64,000 nt of DNA from Williamsia sp. 1138 (GCF_002095435.2 NZ_MJEJ02000053.1:1-64000); one strand, 5' to 3'; numbered from the stretch's first letter, positions 25,440-35,500 are shown. Translations and numbers: made by a program. Notes: generated by a model not told the origin, from the letters alone.

Positions 25440-26954
25440 GTGACGAAACTTGCACTGGCAGCGAAGAGTGTGTCCATGACGTTCGGCAACGTCAAGGTCC
25501 TGCACGATGTTGATCTGTCCATCGGACAAGGTGAGATACACGGACTCGTCGGCGAAAATGGTTCTGGCAAGTCTACATTGGTCAAGATCTTAGGCGGTAT
25601 CCATACGCCGGACAGTGGTTCGGAAGTCCGGCTGCACGGCAATGCGATGAACCTGCCCGTGCGTGACCCCCAGCAACACGGATTGGCAATTGTCCATCAG
25701 GATCTGGCTCTGGTCGAGTCGATGTCGGTGGCCGACAACACCGGAATATCCACGGGCTACGAACGGCCACTCACCGCGCCCATCAGCTCCCGACGTGAAG
25801 CGGAGGTCGTCGGAAAGCTCTGTGAACAATTCGGTTTCGCGCTCGATCCTCACCGGCTCGTCGGTACGTTGTCGCCTGCGGAGCGAACGGTCGTGGCGAT
25901 CCTTCGTGCGCTGAGGCAACTCGGCGACGGAGACCAGCGCAAGGTCATCATTCTGGACGAGCCGACGGCGGCGCTGCCGCGAGGTGAGTCGCTTCGGCTC
26001 CTGGAACTGCTTAGGACGATGGCCGGCAACGGGACTGCTGTCCTCTACATCAGCCATCATATGAACGAAGTGCTCAGTGTGTGTGACCGAATCAGCGTTC
26101 TCCGCAACGGGAAAATCGTCGCAACGCGCGAGTCGTCGAGTGCCTCGGAGGCGGAGATCGTCGAACTTATGCTCGGCTATGAGATCGGTGAGTTCTATCC
26201 GGACAAACCCGAGAGCTCTGACAAGGTTGTGCGGCTCGACGTGAATCGAATGACCCACGGTCCCGTGTCGGAATTGAGTTTTCAGGCGCGCCAGGGAGAA
26301 ATCGTGGGAATAACGGGGCTGACGGGTATGGGACAGGACGATGTGCCGTATTTGCTGGCTGGGGGGCGCACGCGCCTGTCCGGTGAGGTCACCGTCGACG
26401 GCGTGGCGACCGATGGTGAACCTCGCTCGGCCAAACAGCTGGGGATGCAACTGGTCCCAGGTAATAGGCAGCGGGACGCGCTGTGGCTTGGGGGCTCGGC
26501 CTCGGAGAACTTGACGCTTCCATTCCTGAAGGACTTCTGGCGGAGATGGCGCCTGCGACGGGCGACCGAACACGGGTTCTCGGACAGTGCCCTGCACGAC
26601 TTCGGAGTACGTCCTCTGCGGCCATCGTTGGAGATCACCAAGTTCAGCGGCGGGAATCAACAGAAAGTGGTGATGGCTCGTGCCCTTCGGCAGCGGCCAG
26701 GCGTACTGCTTCTCCATGAGCCCACCCAGGGGGTTGATGTGGGGGCCAAGAAGGAGATTCTCAATGTGGTCCGGCAGGCGGCAACTGATGGTGCGGCCGT
26801 GGTCGTCTTCTCGTCGGATGCCGAGGAGGTCGCCCAGTTGTGCAACCGCGTCCACGTCATGAGGTACGGATCCATCTCGGCGACTCTTACGGGTAGCGAG
26901 GTCTCCGAGGACCGGATCCTCACACTGTCGCAACAATCATCAGTCGTCGAGTAG
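25440..26954 (+). CDS. ABC importer ATPase, ribose/CUT2 type (two ABC domains)
   Basis: A 504-residue tandem ABC ATPase as in RbsA/MglA. First domain: Walker A GENGSGKST, signature LSPAERTVV, Walker B VIILDEPTAAL, switch His in YISHHMNEV. Second domain: degenerate Walker A (GLTGMGQDD, usual for this family), signature FSGGNQQKVVMARAL, Walker B LLLHEPTQGVDVG. GTG 25440 is the family-consistent start. It works with the permease 11 bases downstream and probably with the lipoprotein at 55376. CUT2 systems import pentoses and related small molecules; in this aromatic-catabolic regulon the cargo may be the substrate or a conjugate of it. Confidence 0.92.
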   Translation: MTKLALAAKSVSMTFGNVKVLHDVDLSIGQGEIHGLVGENGSGKSTLVKILGGIHTPDSGSEVRLHGNAMNLPVRDPQQHGLAIVHQDLALVESMSVADNTGISTGYERPLTAPISSRREAEVVGKLCEQFGFALDPHRLVGTLSPAERTVVAILRALRQLGDGDQRKVIILDEPTAALPRGESLRLLELLRTMAGNGTAVLYISHHMNEVLSVCDRISVLRNGKIVATRESSSASEAEIVELMLGYEIGEFYPDKPESSDKVVRLDVNRMTHGPVSELSFQARQGEIVGITGLTGMGQDDVPYLLAGGRTRLSGEVTVDGVATDGEPRSAKQLGMQLVPGNRQRDALWLGGSASENLTLPFLKDFWRRWRLRRATEHGFSDSALHDFGVRPLRPSLEITKFSGGNQQKVVMARALRQRPGVLLLHEPTQGVDVGAKKEILNVVRQAATDGAAVVVFSSDAEEVAQLCNRVHVMRYGSISATLTGSEVSEDRILTLSQQSSVVE

Positions 26955-26965
26955 GGAAATTAGCC

Positions 26966-28003
26966 ATGATTTCTGGAAATCAATCGGAGTCGAATTCTCC
27001 GGTCCCGTCGAGCGTTGAGCCACCGCCCCCATCGGCCCCGAACAGAGACGTTCGCGTCCGGACGGGCATGCTGACATCTCTGGGCCCTTGGGCGGTGCCA
27101 TTCCTGTTCGTCGTGCTCTGTGTCGTGTTCAGCATTGCTGCACCGGACACATTCGCGACGACCACGAACGTCCGCGTCCTCATCATCGGACAGGCGACGA
27201 TTCTGCTCTTGTCGATCGCCATCGTCATTCCGCTGCGTGCCGGTGACTTCGACCTGTCGGTGTCGGCGGTGATGGTTCTGTCCGGATGCGTTCTCGGCTA
27301 TCTAACCGCCCATGGTGTTTCGGCGATCGTCGCGTGTCTGCTGGCGCTTCTGATCGGTCCGGTCATGGGCCTCCTCAACGGCTTGTTGGTTGTTCGGATC
27401 GGAATCGACAGTTTCATCGCAACTCTCGGCACCCTCACCGTCCTGGTCGGCCTTGCCAGCTTGATCAGTGGTGGCGCGCTGATGACCACGGTGCCGACGG
27501 AGCTACTGGATTTTACTCGGATGAGCTTTTTGGACTTGACGATGGCTGTCTGGATCGGCTGGGGAATCGCGCTACTCGTCTATTACGTCTTCGAGTGGAC
27601 GCCGACAGGCCGCTACCTGCTGTTCATCGGCAACAGTGCCGAAGCTGCGCGGTTGGCCGGACTGCGGGTCAACACCTATCGCCAGGGTGTTTACGTGGTG
27701 TCGGGCACGCTCAGTGCGCTCGCCGGGATCTTGGCCGCAGGTTCGCTGGGGTCGATAGACCCGACAGCGAGCGGCGCCTACCTGCTCCCTCCGATCACGG
27801 CCGCGTTCCTCGGTGCATCCGCGATCAAATTAGGCCGATTCAATGTCGTCGGAACGCTGGTCGCGATCTACCTGGTGGCTGTTGGTGTCACCGGGCTCCA
27901 GATGCTCGGTTTCGACAGCTGGATCGCGGACGTGTTCAACGGTGCATTCCTGATCTTCGCTGTGGGGTTGACGATCTTCCTGCGACGCCCCTCGTCGAAG
28001 TAG
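26966..28003 (+). CDS. ABC importer permease, ribose/CUT2 type
   Basis: A 345-residue inner-membrane protein with about 9-10 helices after a Pro/Ser-rich cytoplasmic N-terminus (about 40 residues). The family core is clear: PLRAGDFDLSVSAVMVLSG (the RbsC motif G-x-xDLSVG-type), LLNGLLVVRIGIDSFIATLGT, and AFLGASAIKLGRFNVVGT. It pairs with the preceding ATPase. The permease dimer forms the channel; specificity comes from the separate binding protein. AGGGA lies about 9 bases before the ATG. Confidence 0.92.
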   Translation: MISGNQSESNSPVPSSVEPPPPSAPNRDVRVRTGMLTSLGPWAVPFLFVVLCVVFSIAAPDTFATTTNVRVLIIGQATILLLSIAIVIPLRAGDFDLSVSAVMVLSGCVLGYLTAHGVSAIVACLLALLIGPVMGLLNGLLVVRIGIDSFIATLGTLTVLVGLASLISGGALMTTVPTELLDFTRMSFLDLTMAVWIGWGIALLVYYVFEWTPTGRYLLFIGNSAEAARLAGLRVNTYRQGVYVVSGTLSALAGILAAGSLGSIDPTASGAYLLPPITAAFLGASAIKLGRFNVVGTLVAIYLVAVGVTGLQMLGFDSWIADVFNGAFLIFAVGLTIFLRRPSSK

Positions 28004-28032
28004 AACTGTTGTTCCTCGTCGAAGTAGAGCTG
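27990..28032 (+). repeat. Short direct repeat over the permease stop codon
   Basis: CCTCGTCGAAGTAGAACTG (27990-28008) is repeated as CCTCGTCGAAGTAGAGCTG (28014-28032), period 24, one mismatch. The first copy includes the permease stop codon, the second lies in the 3' flank; a partial third copy (CTCGATCGAAGT) follows. Likely slippage duplication. Confidence 0.75.
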
Positions 28033-28201
28033 GTGCGGCTCGATCGAAGTCTGGGCTTCCGTTGCGAGCGAACAGGGCTGGCACGCCGGCAACCGGTGAA
28101 ATACTCACATGACCACAACGAGAGGAGAGTTCGAAGGTGACTCGACATATGTCTGACCTGCACTGTCGTAAGGGTGTGACGGCTCGCGGGAGGTGGCTGA
28201 G

Positions 28202-28720
28202 TTGACCGGCGATTCGCAGTCCTTGGAAGAGCGAGTTCAGCGGCTCGAGGACACCGACTCGCTCCGCGCCCTGTGGCATTCGTACATGCTCCTCTACGAC
28301 CGCGGCGGCGCCCACGAGGAACTCGGTGACATGTTCGCCGACGACGCGATCTTCGAGGCGCGAGGCGCCGACAGCGGGGATCGAGCCTGGCGGGGCCGGG
28401 ACGTCATCAAGCGTGAGTTCTTCGAGCGGGTGTCACCGCCTCGCCCTGCCGACGACGATCGGGTGTACTCCGGCCATCACGGAACGACCTGTGAAGTCGA
28501 GGTTTCCGGTGACACGGCAGTGTTGGCGGGGCGTTTCTTCGAGCTGACCGGTCGTGGTTCGGGAACACTGCTCGCAATTGGCGGCACGCATACGCTGCGG
28601 TTCCGCCGTGCGGCCTCACGGTGGATGATCGAGTCGTTCGTCCTCCAGATCACGTTCTGCGCGCAACTCGACACGGTCGAACCGCGCACTGCATTCCTCG
28701 GTAAACCGCCTGCTGGGTGA
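28202..28720 (+). CDS. SnoaL/NTF2-like polyketide-cyclase-fold protein
   Basis: About 172 residues with the SnoaL-like pattern: N-terminal helix (LEERVQRLEDTDSLRALWHSY), then DRGGAHEELGDMFADDAIFEA, and a C-terminal strand with RWMIESFVLQITF. This fold hosts isomerases, dehydratases and cyclases, and ring-hydroxylating dioxygenase beta subunits. No catalytic residues can be assigned with confidence. TTG 28202 is favoured because GGGAGG lies 8 bases ahead; GTG 28193 would overlap that site. Third gene of the ABC transporter unit. It resembles the pair at 49948 and 50637 in fold. Confidence 0.7.
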   Translation: MTGDSQSLEERVQRLEDTDSLRALWHSYMLLYDRGGAHEELGDMFADDAIFEARGADSGDRAWRGRDVIKREFFERVSPPRPADDDRVYSGHHGTTCEVEVSGDTAVLAGRFFELTGRGSGTLLAIGGTHTLRFRRAASRWMIESFVLQITFCAQLDTVEPRTAFLGKPPAG

Positions 28721-28764
28721 CGGTCGGGGTCAACCCCACTGCGCGCGGAATCGTCCCCGTTGTC

Positions 28765-28807
28765 TTGACCGCCCAGGTGTGACCCAGTACACTACTCAGT
28801 GTACTGA
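28765..28807 (+). promoter_or_regulatory. Promoter plus TCAGT-NN-ACTGA operator, copy 5
   Basis: TTGACC (28765-28770), 17-bp spacer, TACACT (28788-28793), two bases, then TCAGTGTACTGA (28796-28807). Directly abutting on the left is CCAGTACACTAC (28784-28795), which matches the same motif at nine of twelve positions, so this may be a double site covering the -10 box. It drives the ferredoxin at 28934. Confidence 0.85.
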
Positions 28808-28933
28808 ACAAATACACGGCGGAGCCCGACCACCCTGAAGCCGATGGTCAGCCCGGTTCGTCAGCGCAGCGAATGGGCGCGGTGTTCCGGTTGCGGCCGG
28901 CGCTGGTTCTGTTGCCCTGTCTAGGAGGTTTGA

Positions 28934-29131
28934 ATGCATATCGAAATCGATGAAGACGCCTGCATCGGTGCCGGCCAGTGTGTTCTGGCGGCACCCGACG
29001 TCTTCGATCAACGTGAGGACGACGGCATCGTTGTCCTCGTTTCGCCTGACGCACCCGCATCCGAGCGTGGCAATGTGGAAGAGGCAGCCAATCGTTGCCC
29101 TGCGAGCGTGATTCGCGTCGATGGCGACTGA
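28934..29131 (+). CDS. 3Fe-4S ferredoxin for P450
   Basis: A 65-residue ferredoxin with C10, C16 and C55 (CIGAGQC and RCP). The residue at position 13 is Ala instead of Cys, as in 3Fe-4S ferredoxins of actinobacterial P450 systems. A perfect AGGAGG lies seven bases upstream of the ATG. It immediately precedes a P450 and very likely accepts electrons from the putidaredoxin-reductase-like protein at 17130 or FprB at 15266, which carry the same operator. Confidence 0.93.
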   Translation: MHIEIDEDACIGAGQCVLAAPDVFDQREDDGIVVLVSPDAPASERGNVEEAANRCPASVIRVDGD

Positions 29132-29202
29132 CGATTGCTGGGCTGCCACCCTCCTTGTTCCGCGCACTTGGCGGGGAACAGTCACATCCTCGAGGAGATA
29201 CG

Positions 29203-30435
29203 TTGATTGAGAAAGCCGGAGTGGCCGAAACCGCCGCTCGAACCTCGTACCCCATCATCAGAAATGAGCCGTTCGAGCTCGCTGACGAGTTGAAGCGTGC
29301 GCGCGAGTCCGAAGGCCTCACCCGCGTGCAGACGTGGAACGGGCGGGAGCCATGGCTTCTGTGCCGGCACGCAGATGTGCGGCAGGCGCTGAGCGATCCA
29401 CGTTTCAGCACGGACATCACCGCCCACGGATATCCCAACAATGCGCCGACCCAGGTGGAGACCGAGGCGGGGCTGTTCATCCGAATGGACGGTCCCGAAC
29501 ACGCACTGCGACGCCGGACCTTGATCTCGTCGCTGACTCCGAAACAAGCCGAGCGGCACCGGCCGAGAATCATTGAGATCGTCGACGAGACCCTCGATGC
29601 GATGATCGCGCAAGGAGGTCCCGTCGATGTGGTGGAGGACTTCGCCCTGAAGATCACCACTGCAGTGATCTGCGAGATCCTCGGTGTCGAACACTCAGAT
29701 GCGGTTCGAGTCGTCGAAGCCATGGAGAACATTTTCGATCTGGGTTCAGCGCCCGAAGATCGGGTTGCGGCCAATCACTTCGTCCTCGACGTGATCAGGG
29801 AAACGGCACTCAAGAAGGTCGACAACCCGGACGAGAGCCTCCTGTCGAGATTGGTCAATGTCACTGTTGCCAGCGGCAAATTGGAGTTCGAGGAGATCGT
29901 CACCATCGGCCGGTTCGTCATCGGCGCAGGGCATGAGACGACCGCCAACATGATCGGGCTCGGAATACTCGCGTTCCTGCGAAATCCTGACCAGTTGAGT
30001 CTCCTGATGTCGGATCCGTCGGCGCTCGCGCCGTCGACCGTGGAGGAGATGTTGCGGTACCTCAGCATCGTTCAGGTCGAACCAAGCCGGATTGCCACAG
30101 CGGATATCGAGGTGGGCGGCGAGCTCATCAGCGCCGGGGACGGGGTGGTGATGTCGATCATGGCGGCAAACCGCGATCCGCAGGCGTTCGACTCGGGGGA
30201 CCGGTCGCTCGACGACCTGGATGTCACCCGCGAGGGAATCAGCCACCACGTCGCATTTGGATTCGGTCCGCACCAGTGCGTCGGACAGAACCTGGCCCGT
30301 GTGGAGCTCCAGGTCGCCTGGTGCCGGCTGTTTCAGCGGCTTCCTGGCCTTCGACTGGCGATGCCCGTTGAGGACTTGGAGTTCAAGACAACCGGACAGA
30401 ACTACGGTCTGACGCGGTTGCTGGTCGAGTGGTGA
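29203..30435 (+). CDS. Cytochrome P450 (island, second copy)
   Basis: A 410-residue P450 with I-helix FVIGAGHETTANM, ExxR as EEMLR and haem loop FGFGPHQCVGQNLARVE. The N-terminus is soluble. The TTG at 29203 is chosen because CGAGGAGA lies about five bases ahead; an earlier in-frame ATG at 29095 overlaps the ferredoxin gene and would give a poor N-terminus. Forms a transcription unit with its ferredoxin and a two-component pair downstream. Role: hydroxylation or O-dealkylation of the island's substrate (inference). Confidence 0.93.
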   Translation: MIEKAGVAETAARTSYPIIRNEPFELADELKRARESEGLTRVQTWNGREPWLLCRHADVRQALSDPRFSTDITAHGYPNNAPTQVETEAGLFIRMDGPEHALRRRTLISSLTPKQAERHRPRIIEIVDETLDAMIAQGGPVDVVEDFALKITTAVICEILGVEHSDAVRVVEAMENIFDLGSAPEDRVAANHFVLDVIRETALKKVDNPDESLLSRLVNVTVASGKLEFEEIVTIGRFVIGAGHETTANMIGLGILAFLRNPDQLSLLMSDPSALAPSTVEEMLRYLSIVQVEPSRIATADIEVGGELISAGDGVVMSIMAANRDPQAFDSGDRSLDDLDVTREGISHHVAFGFGPHQCVGQNLARVELQVAWCRLFQRLPGLRLAMPVEDLEFKTTGQNYGLTRLLVEW

Positions 30436-30527
30436 CGACGAGCTCATCTCGTTGAGCGGGCATCACGGTCGAGATGACGATTGTCGTTGTGCCGCTGGGC
30501 ACTCCGATACAGAAAGGAAGGCCGGGC

Positions 30528-31691
30528 GTGACTGCAGTCAGTGAAGCCGTTCGGATTCGTGAGCCCGAGGCCGTAACGGAGTTGCAGTTCTCAGCTCTCG
30601 GTCTCATGGAACTGGACGCCCTGGCTCAGCGCGTGACCGACTACGTCCGCTCAGATCTGGGCGTTGATCTGGTCAACATGACGATCCTGGACAAGCGGGA
30701 TCTCGTCGTCCGTGCGACTGCCGGGAACCGGACCGAAGAGATGGTCGGAATGCGCTTTCCGGTGCGAACCGGACTGGGCGGACTGGCGTTGTCGCAGCGG
30801 CGACCGGTGAATGTGGATGAATATGCTCAGGTCCAGTCGCCGCTTCCGTTCCGCGACGTCATGGTCCGCCGCGAAGGTATCAGGGCCGCAGCGGGTTTCC
30901 CCCTGTTCGTCCATGCCGAGGCCCTTGGTCTGCTGTTTGTCGGCCGACGGGGCGAGAAGACGATTTCGCAGGACGATGCGATGAGACTGAACGATATAGC
31001 CGCCACGGTCAGCCCGATGGTCGGTGCTTCGATGCAGATGGCTCAGGCCGTGGAGGCGGCGCGAGCCGATGAGCGCCAGCGATTGGTACGGGAGGTCCAC
31101 GACGAGCTCATCCCGCTACTGTTCGGTATCGGGGTCAATGCCCGCCGCGCTCGCGAGATCGCAGCGCTGGACGATCGGCGTCTGCACGACCAGCTTCGGT
31201 CGATCGAGTCCCTCGCCGGGGCCGCGAATTCGATGGCGCGAGACGCTCTCGACGCTACCGATGCGGTCCCTGATGGCCGAGATCTCGCGTTGCGACTGCG
31301 GACCGTCACCAGAAGGTTCAATGGGCGAGCCGCGACTCCCATCAGTTTTGGTGTGGCCGGCACACCGTTTCTGCTGGACCAGGCGGCTTCGGACACGCTG
31401 GGAAGTGTGGTGACCGAAGCACTCAACAACGTCATGAAACACGCCCCAGACTCCGGGGTGGCCGTGACGCTGACCTTCGGTGTGGACATGGTGACGGTCG
31501 CGGTGATGGACGATGGCGGCGGACACCGTGAGCTGAACCTCTCGCCGCTCACGACCTCGTCTGCAGGTCGAGTCAAGTTCGGCCTGAAGAGTTTGCGCCA
31601 TCGCATGTCACTGCTTGGTGGACGGTTACAGGTGTCTTCGAACGAGGATGGTGGCCTGACGGTCCGGGCTTGGGTGCCGGCGTTGCCATGA
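30528..31691 (+). CDS. Cytosolic GAF-domain sensor histidine kinase (NarL-type partner)
   Basis: About 387 residues: GAF domain (about residues 20-160; VNMTILDKRDLVVRAT, GIRAAAGFPLF), HisKA_3 dimerisation box with phospho-acceptor His (ERQRLVREVHDELIPLLFGI), and HATPase_c (EALNNVMKHA, MDDGGG). No membrane helices, so it senses a cytoplasmic ligand or redox state. GTG 30528 has AAGGAAGG upstream with good spacing; ATG 30474 is an alternative. It overlaps the response-regulator gene (ATGA) and follows the P450, so the substrate may be its signal. Confidence 0.88.
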   Translation: MTAVSEAVRIREPEAVTELQFSALGLMELDALAQRVTDYVRSDLGVDLVNMTILDKRDLVVRATAGNRTEEMVGMRFPVRTGLGGLALSQRRPVNVDEYAQVQSPLPFRDVMVRREGIRAAAGFPLFVHAEALGLLFVGRRGEKTISQDDAMRLNDIAATVSPMVGASMQMAQAVEAARADERQRLVREVHDELIPLLFGIGVNARRAREIAALDDRRLHDQLRSIESLAGAANSMARDALDATDAVPDGRDLALRLRTVTRRFNGRAATPISFGVAGTPFLLDQAASDTLGSVVTEALNNVMKHAPDSGVAVTLTFGVDMVTVAVMDDGGGHRELNLSPLTTSSAGRVKFGLKSLRHRMSLLGGRLQVSSNEDGGLTVRAWVPALP

Positions 31692-32344
31692 GCGCCCATG
31701 CGATCACATCCGATTCCGGGCTCTCGGTTGGAATCGCCGACGACCATCCGGTGGTACTGCGCGGTGTCCGCCAGCTTCTTGCCGAAACGCGTTACGAGGT
31801 CATCTGGCAGGCACTCAGCAGGCCGATGTGCGTGCAGGCCTATCGAGCGCGAGAACCGGACATCCTGATCTTGGATCTGCGCCTCGGTGACGACCTCGCG
31901 CCGGATGTCTTGCGGGAGCTACGTCTACACGGCGGCTCGATACCCCGAGTGGTGGTGTTGACGGGACACGACGACAGGCAGCTCATCAACGCTTGCCTCG
32001 ACGCCGGAGTTGCCGGCGTGCTCTTCAAAGACACCATCGAGATGGATATCGTCCAGAGTTTGGAAAAGGTCGTCGCGGGCGAGACGGTACTCGATCCACG
32101 GTTGACGAGGTCGAGTTCCGATGAGGTCAGACGTTCGGCAGGTTGTGGTGTTTCGTCGCTGACGTCCCGGGAGCACGACGTGTTGCGACTGGTCGCCCAC
32201 GGGATGACGAGCCGAGATATCGCTGGTGAACTATGCCTGTCGGTGAACACGGTCCGCAGCTATGTGCAGTCGGTGCTGTTCAAGTTGAATGCCCATACGC
32301 GCATCGAGGCAGTGACAACGGCACGACGTCTTCGCCTTCTGTAG
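31688..32344 (+). CDS. NarL/FixJ-type response regulator
   Basis: A 218-residue regulator with a receiver domain (GIADDHPVVLRGVRQLL, phospho-acceptor Asp in ILILDLRLG, Lys in LFKDT) and a C-terminal LuxR-type helix-turn-helix (LTSREHDVLRLVAHGMTSRDIA). ATG 31688 overlaps the kinase stop. Presumably activated by the kinase next to it; its binding sites are unknown, though the weak -35 box at the pyruvate carboxylase promoter downstream could need an activator. Confidence 0.9.
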   Translation: MSAHAITSDSGLSVGIADDHPVVLRGVRQLLAETRYEVIWQALSRPMCVQAYRAREPDILILDLRLGDDLAPDVLRELRLHGGSIPRVVVLTGHDDRQLINACLDAGVAGVLFKDTIEMDIVQSLEKVVAGETVLDPRLTRSSSDEVRRSAGCGVSSLTSREHDVLRLVAHGMTSRDIAGELCLSVNTVRSYVQSVLFKLNAHTRIEAVTTARRLRLL

Positions 32345-32429
32345 AGGGCGCCACGAAAGTATCTATTGCCCTGACGGTCTCGTGAGATCGGTTGTCGGAA
32401 GAACGCGGATTTCGTCGAACTTTCCAAGT

Positions 32430-32449
32430 ATACTCAGTATACTGAGTAT
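32430..32449 (+). promoter_or_regulatory. Perfect 20-bp palindrome, operator copy 6
   Basis: ATACTCAGTATACTGAGTAT is a perfect palindrome with the TCAGT-NN-ACTGA core at 32434-32445. TATACT elements lie inside it (32429-32434 and 32438-32443) and could be the -10 box, but no convincing -35 is seen. It lies 93 bases upstream of the pyruvate carboxylase start and is the most symmetrical copy of the motif, so it suggests the full operator is 20 bp. Confidence 0.85.
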
Positions 32450-32541
32450 TATTGATCGAACAGCCGTAGTCACAGCAAGACGTAGGTAGCCAGAATCCTG
32501 GCCCGGCGAAGAAAGATGGCCACTCTCTAGCAAAGGATCAC

Positions 32542-35500
32542 ATGTTTTCGAAGATGCTCGTCGCCAACCGTGGAGAGATTGCGATACGCGCCCTGCGGGC
32601 GGCCTACGAGCTCGGCGTGGCGACGGTAGCGGTCTTTCCGTTCGAGGATCGAAACTCCCTTCATCGCACGAAGGCGGACGAGGCGTACGAGATCGGAGAG
32701 CGGGGCCATCCAGTTCGGAACTATCTCTCAGTATCCCACATCGTCGATACGGCAATCCGGGCCGAGGCAGACGCGGTGTACCCGGGCTACGGGTTCTTGT
32801 CAGAGAATCCAGATCTGGCCACTGCCTGTGCCGCAGCGGGCATCACCTTCGTCGGGCCCTCCGCGCAGGTGTTGGAACTTACCGGCCACAAGGCCAGGGC
32901 CATCGAGGCGGCAAAAGCCGCAGGTTTGCCCGTCCTCGAGTCGTCGGAGCCGTCAGCCGATGTCGACGAACTGATGGATGCGGCGACATCGATGTCGTTC
33001 CCGTTGTTCGTCAAGGCAGTTGCGGGCGGCGGCGGCCGCGGGATGCGCCGCGTGCCCGACCGAGCCGCCCTGCGCGGGGCCATCGAAGCGGCCGGGCGGG
33101 AGGCCGAGTCGGCATTCGGAGACGCCACCGTGTTTCTCGAGGAGGCGGTGATCGACCCTCGCCACATCGAGGTGCAGATTCTCGCGGACACCTACGGCAA
33201 TGTCATACATCTGTTCGAGCGCGACTGCAGTGTGCAACGCAGGCATCAGAAGGTGGTCGAACTCGCACCGGCGCCAAACATCTCGGACGACTTGCGGTCG
33301 CGTTTGTGCCGGGACGCGGTCGCATTCGCCAAGGAGATCGGCTACTCCTGCGCCGGGACCGTCGAGTTCTTGGTGGACCGCGACGGCAATCACGTATTCA
33401 TCGAGATGAACCCGCGGATCCAGGTCGAACACACCGTCACCGAAGAGATCACCGACGTAGATCTTGTGCAGGCGCAGTTACGCATCGCGTCCGGTGATTC
33501 GCTGGAGGAGATCGGGCTCCGACAAGAAGAGATGTTCATTCGCGGCGCCGCCCTGCAATGCCGCATCACAACGGAAGATCCTTCGAACGGGTTCCGGCCT
33601 GATCTCGGACGTATCACCGCGTATCGAACGCCCGGAGGTGCCGGAATCCGACTGGACGGTGGAACCACGGTCGGGGCCGAGATATCGGCATACTTCGACT
33701 CGATGCTGGTGAAGATGACTTGCCGTGGAAGGACTTTCGACGATGCGGTCAGGCGAGCGCAACGTGGTATCGCGGAATTCCGTATCCGGGGCGTTGCCAC
33801 CAACATCCAGTTCTTGCAAGGTCTTCTGGCCGATCCGGCCTTTCGCGCGGGGGAGGTGACGACATCGTTCATCGAAGAGCGCCCCGAACTACTGACTGCG
33901 CGCGCATCCGGCGATCGCGGAACAAAGCTTCTCACGTACCTGGCCGACGTGACAGTGAACAAGCCGCATGGCAACCGTCCGTCGACTGTCTACCCCATCG
34001 ACAAGCTGCCCGCCGTGGACCTGACGGCGCCACCACCTCCCGGTAGCCGTCAGCGTCTGCGTGAGCTCGGGCCCGATGCGTTCGCCCAGGCACTGAGAAA
34101 CCAAAAGCCACTGGCCGTGACGGATACAACGTTTCGTGATGCCCATCAGTCGTTGCTGGCCACCAGAGTGCGAACGAGCGGGCTCCTCGGTGTCGCCGGT
34201 CATGTGGCTCGATTGACCCCGGAGTTGCTCTCGATCGAGTGTTGGGGTGGAGCGACTTACGACGTGGCGCTGCGCTTCCTGTTTGAGGACCCCTGGGAGC
34301 GGCTGGCCGCACTACGTGAGGCCGTACCGAACATCGCGTTGCAGATGCTGCTCCGTGGCCGAAACACCGTCGGGTACACCCCGTACCCGGACAAGGTCGC
34401 GCGGGCGTTCGTGTCCGAGGCAGCAGCAACCGGGGTAGACATCTTCCGGATCTTCGACGCGCTCAACAACGTCGACCAGATGCGGCCGGCCATCGACGCG
34501 GTGCGCGAAACGGGAACCGCCGTCGCCGAGGTCGCGCTTTCGTATACGGGCGACCTATCTGACCCCGGTGAGAGCCTCTACACGCTGGACTACTACCTGA
34601 AACTCGCAGAGCAGGCGGTACAGGCCGGCGCCCACATCTTGGCGATCAAAGACATGGCAGGGTTGCTTCGTCCGCCCGCAGCCGCAACCCTCGTCACCGC
34701 GTTGCGGTCGGAGTTCGATCTACCCGTTCACGTGCACACCCACGATACGCCCGGAGGCCAGCTCGCCACCTATCTCGCAGCGTGGCAAGCAGGCGCTGAC
34801 GCAGTCGACGGAGCCACCGCGGCGATGGCAGGTACCACCAGCCAACCGGCGTTGTCAGCGATCGTGGCTGCTGCAGCACATACAGACCGTGCGACCGGCC
34901 TCGATCTCCGCGCGGTCTGCGATCTGGAGCCGTACTGGGAGGCGGTACGAATGGTGTACGCACCGTTCGAGTCGGGGCTGGCGGCCCCGACAGGGCGCGT
35001 GTACACCCATGAAATTCCTGGTGGTCAACTGTCGAACTTGCGCCAGCAAGCGATCGCGCTCGGACTCGGTGACCGATTCGAAGACATCGAACAGGCCTAT
35101 GCCGATGCCGACCGCCTTCTCGGTCGCCTGATCAAGGTCACGCCGTCGTCCAAGGTCGTCGGTGATCTCGCGCTCCATCTCGTTGGTTCGGGGGTGTCTG
35201 TCGACGAGCTTGCGGCCAACGCTGCGGACTTCGACATCCCGGATTCTGTCGTCGGGTTCTTACGTGGTGACCTGGGCACGCCCGCGGCCGGCTGGCCGGA
35301 ACCGTTTCGGACGAAGGCACTCGAGGGGCGGGGCGCGGCGCGGGAAGTCGTGGCGTTGTCTCCCGACGATGAGAAGTTACTCGACGGAGACGGAACTGTC
35401 CGGCGCGCGGTGCTGAACCGATTGCTCTTTCCTGGTCCGACCAAAGCGTTTGAGGCGCACCGTGAACAATTCGGCGATCTCACGGGCTTGTCCGCCAACC

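Noticed and set aside
25590-26936. A 448-codon minus-strand open frame opposite the ABC ATPase
   Set aside because: Antisense to a protein with both Walker A/B sets; its translation shows no domain.
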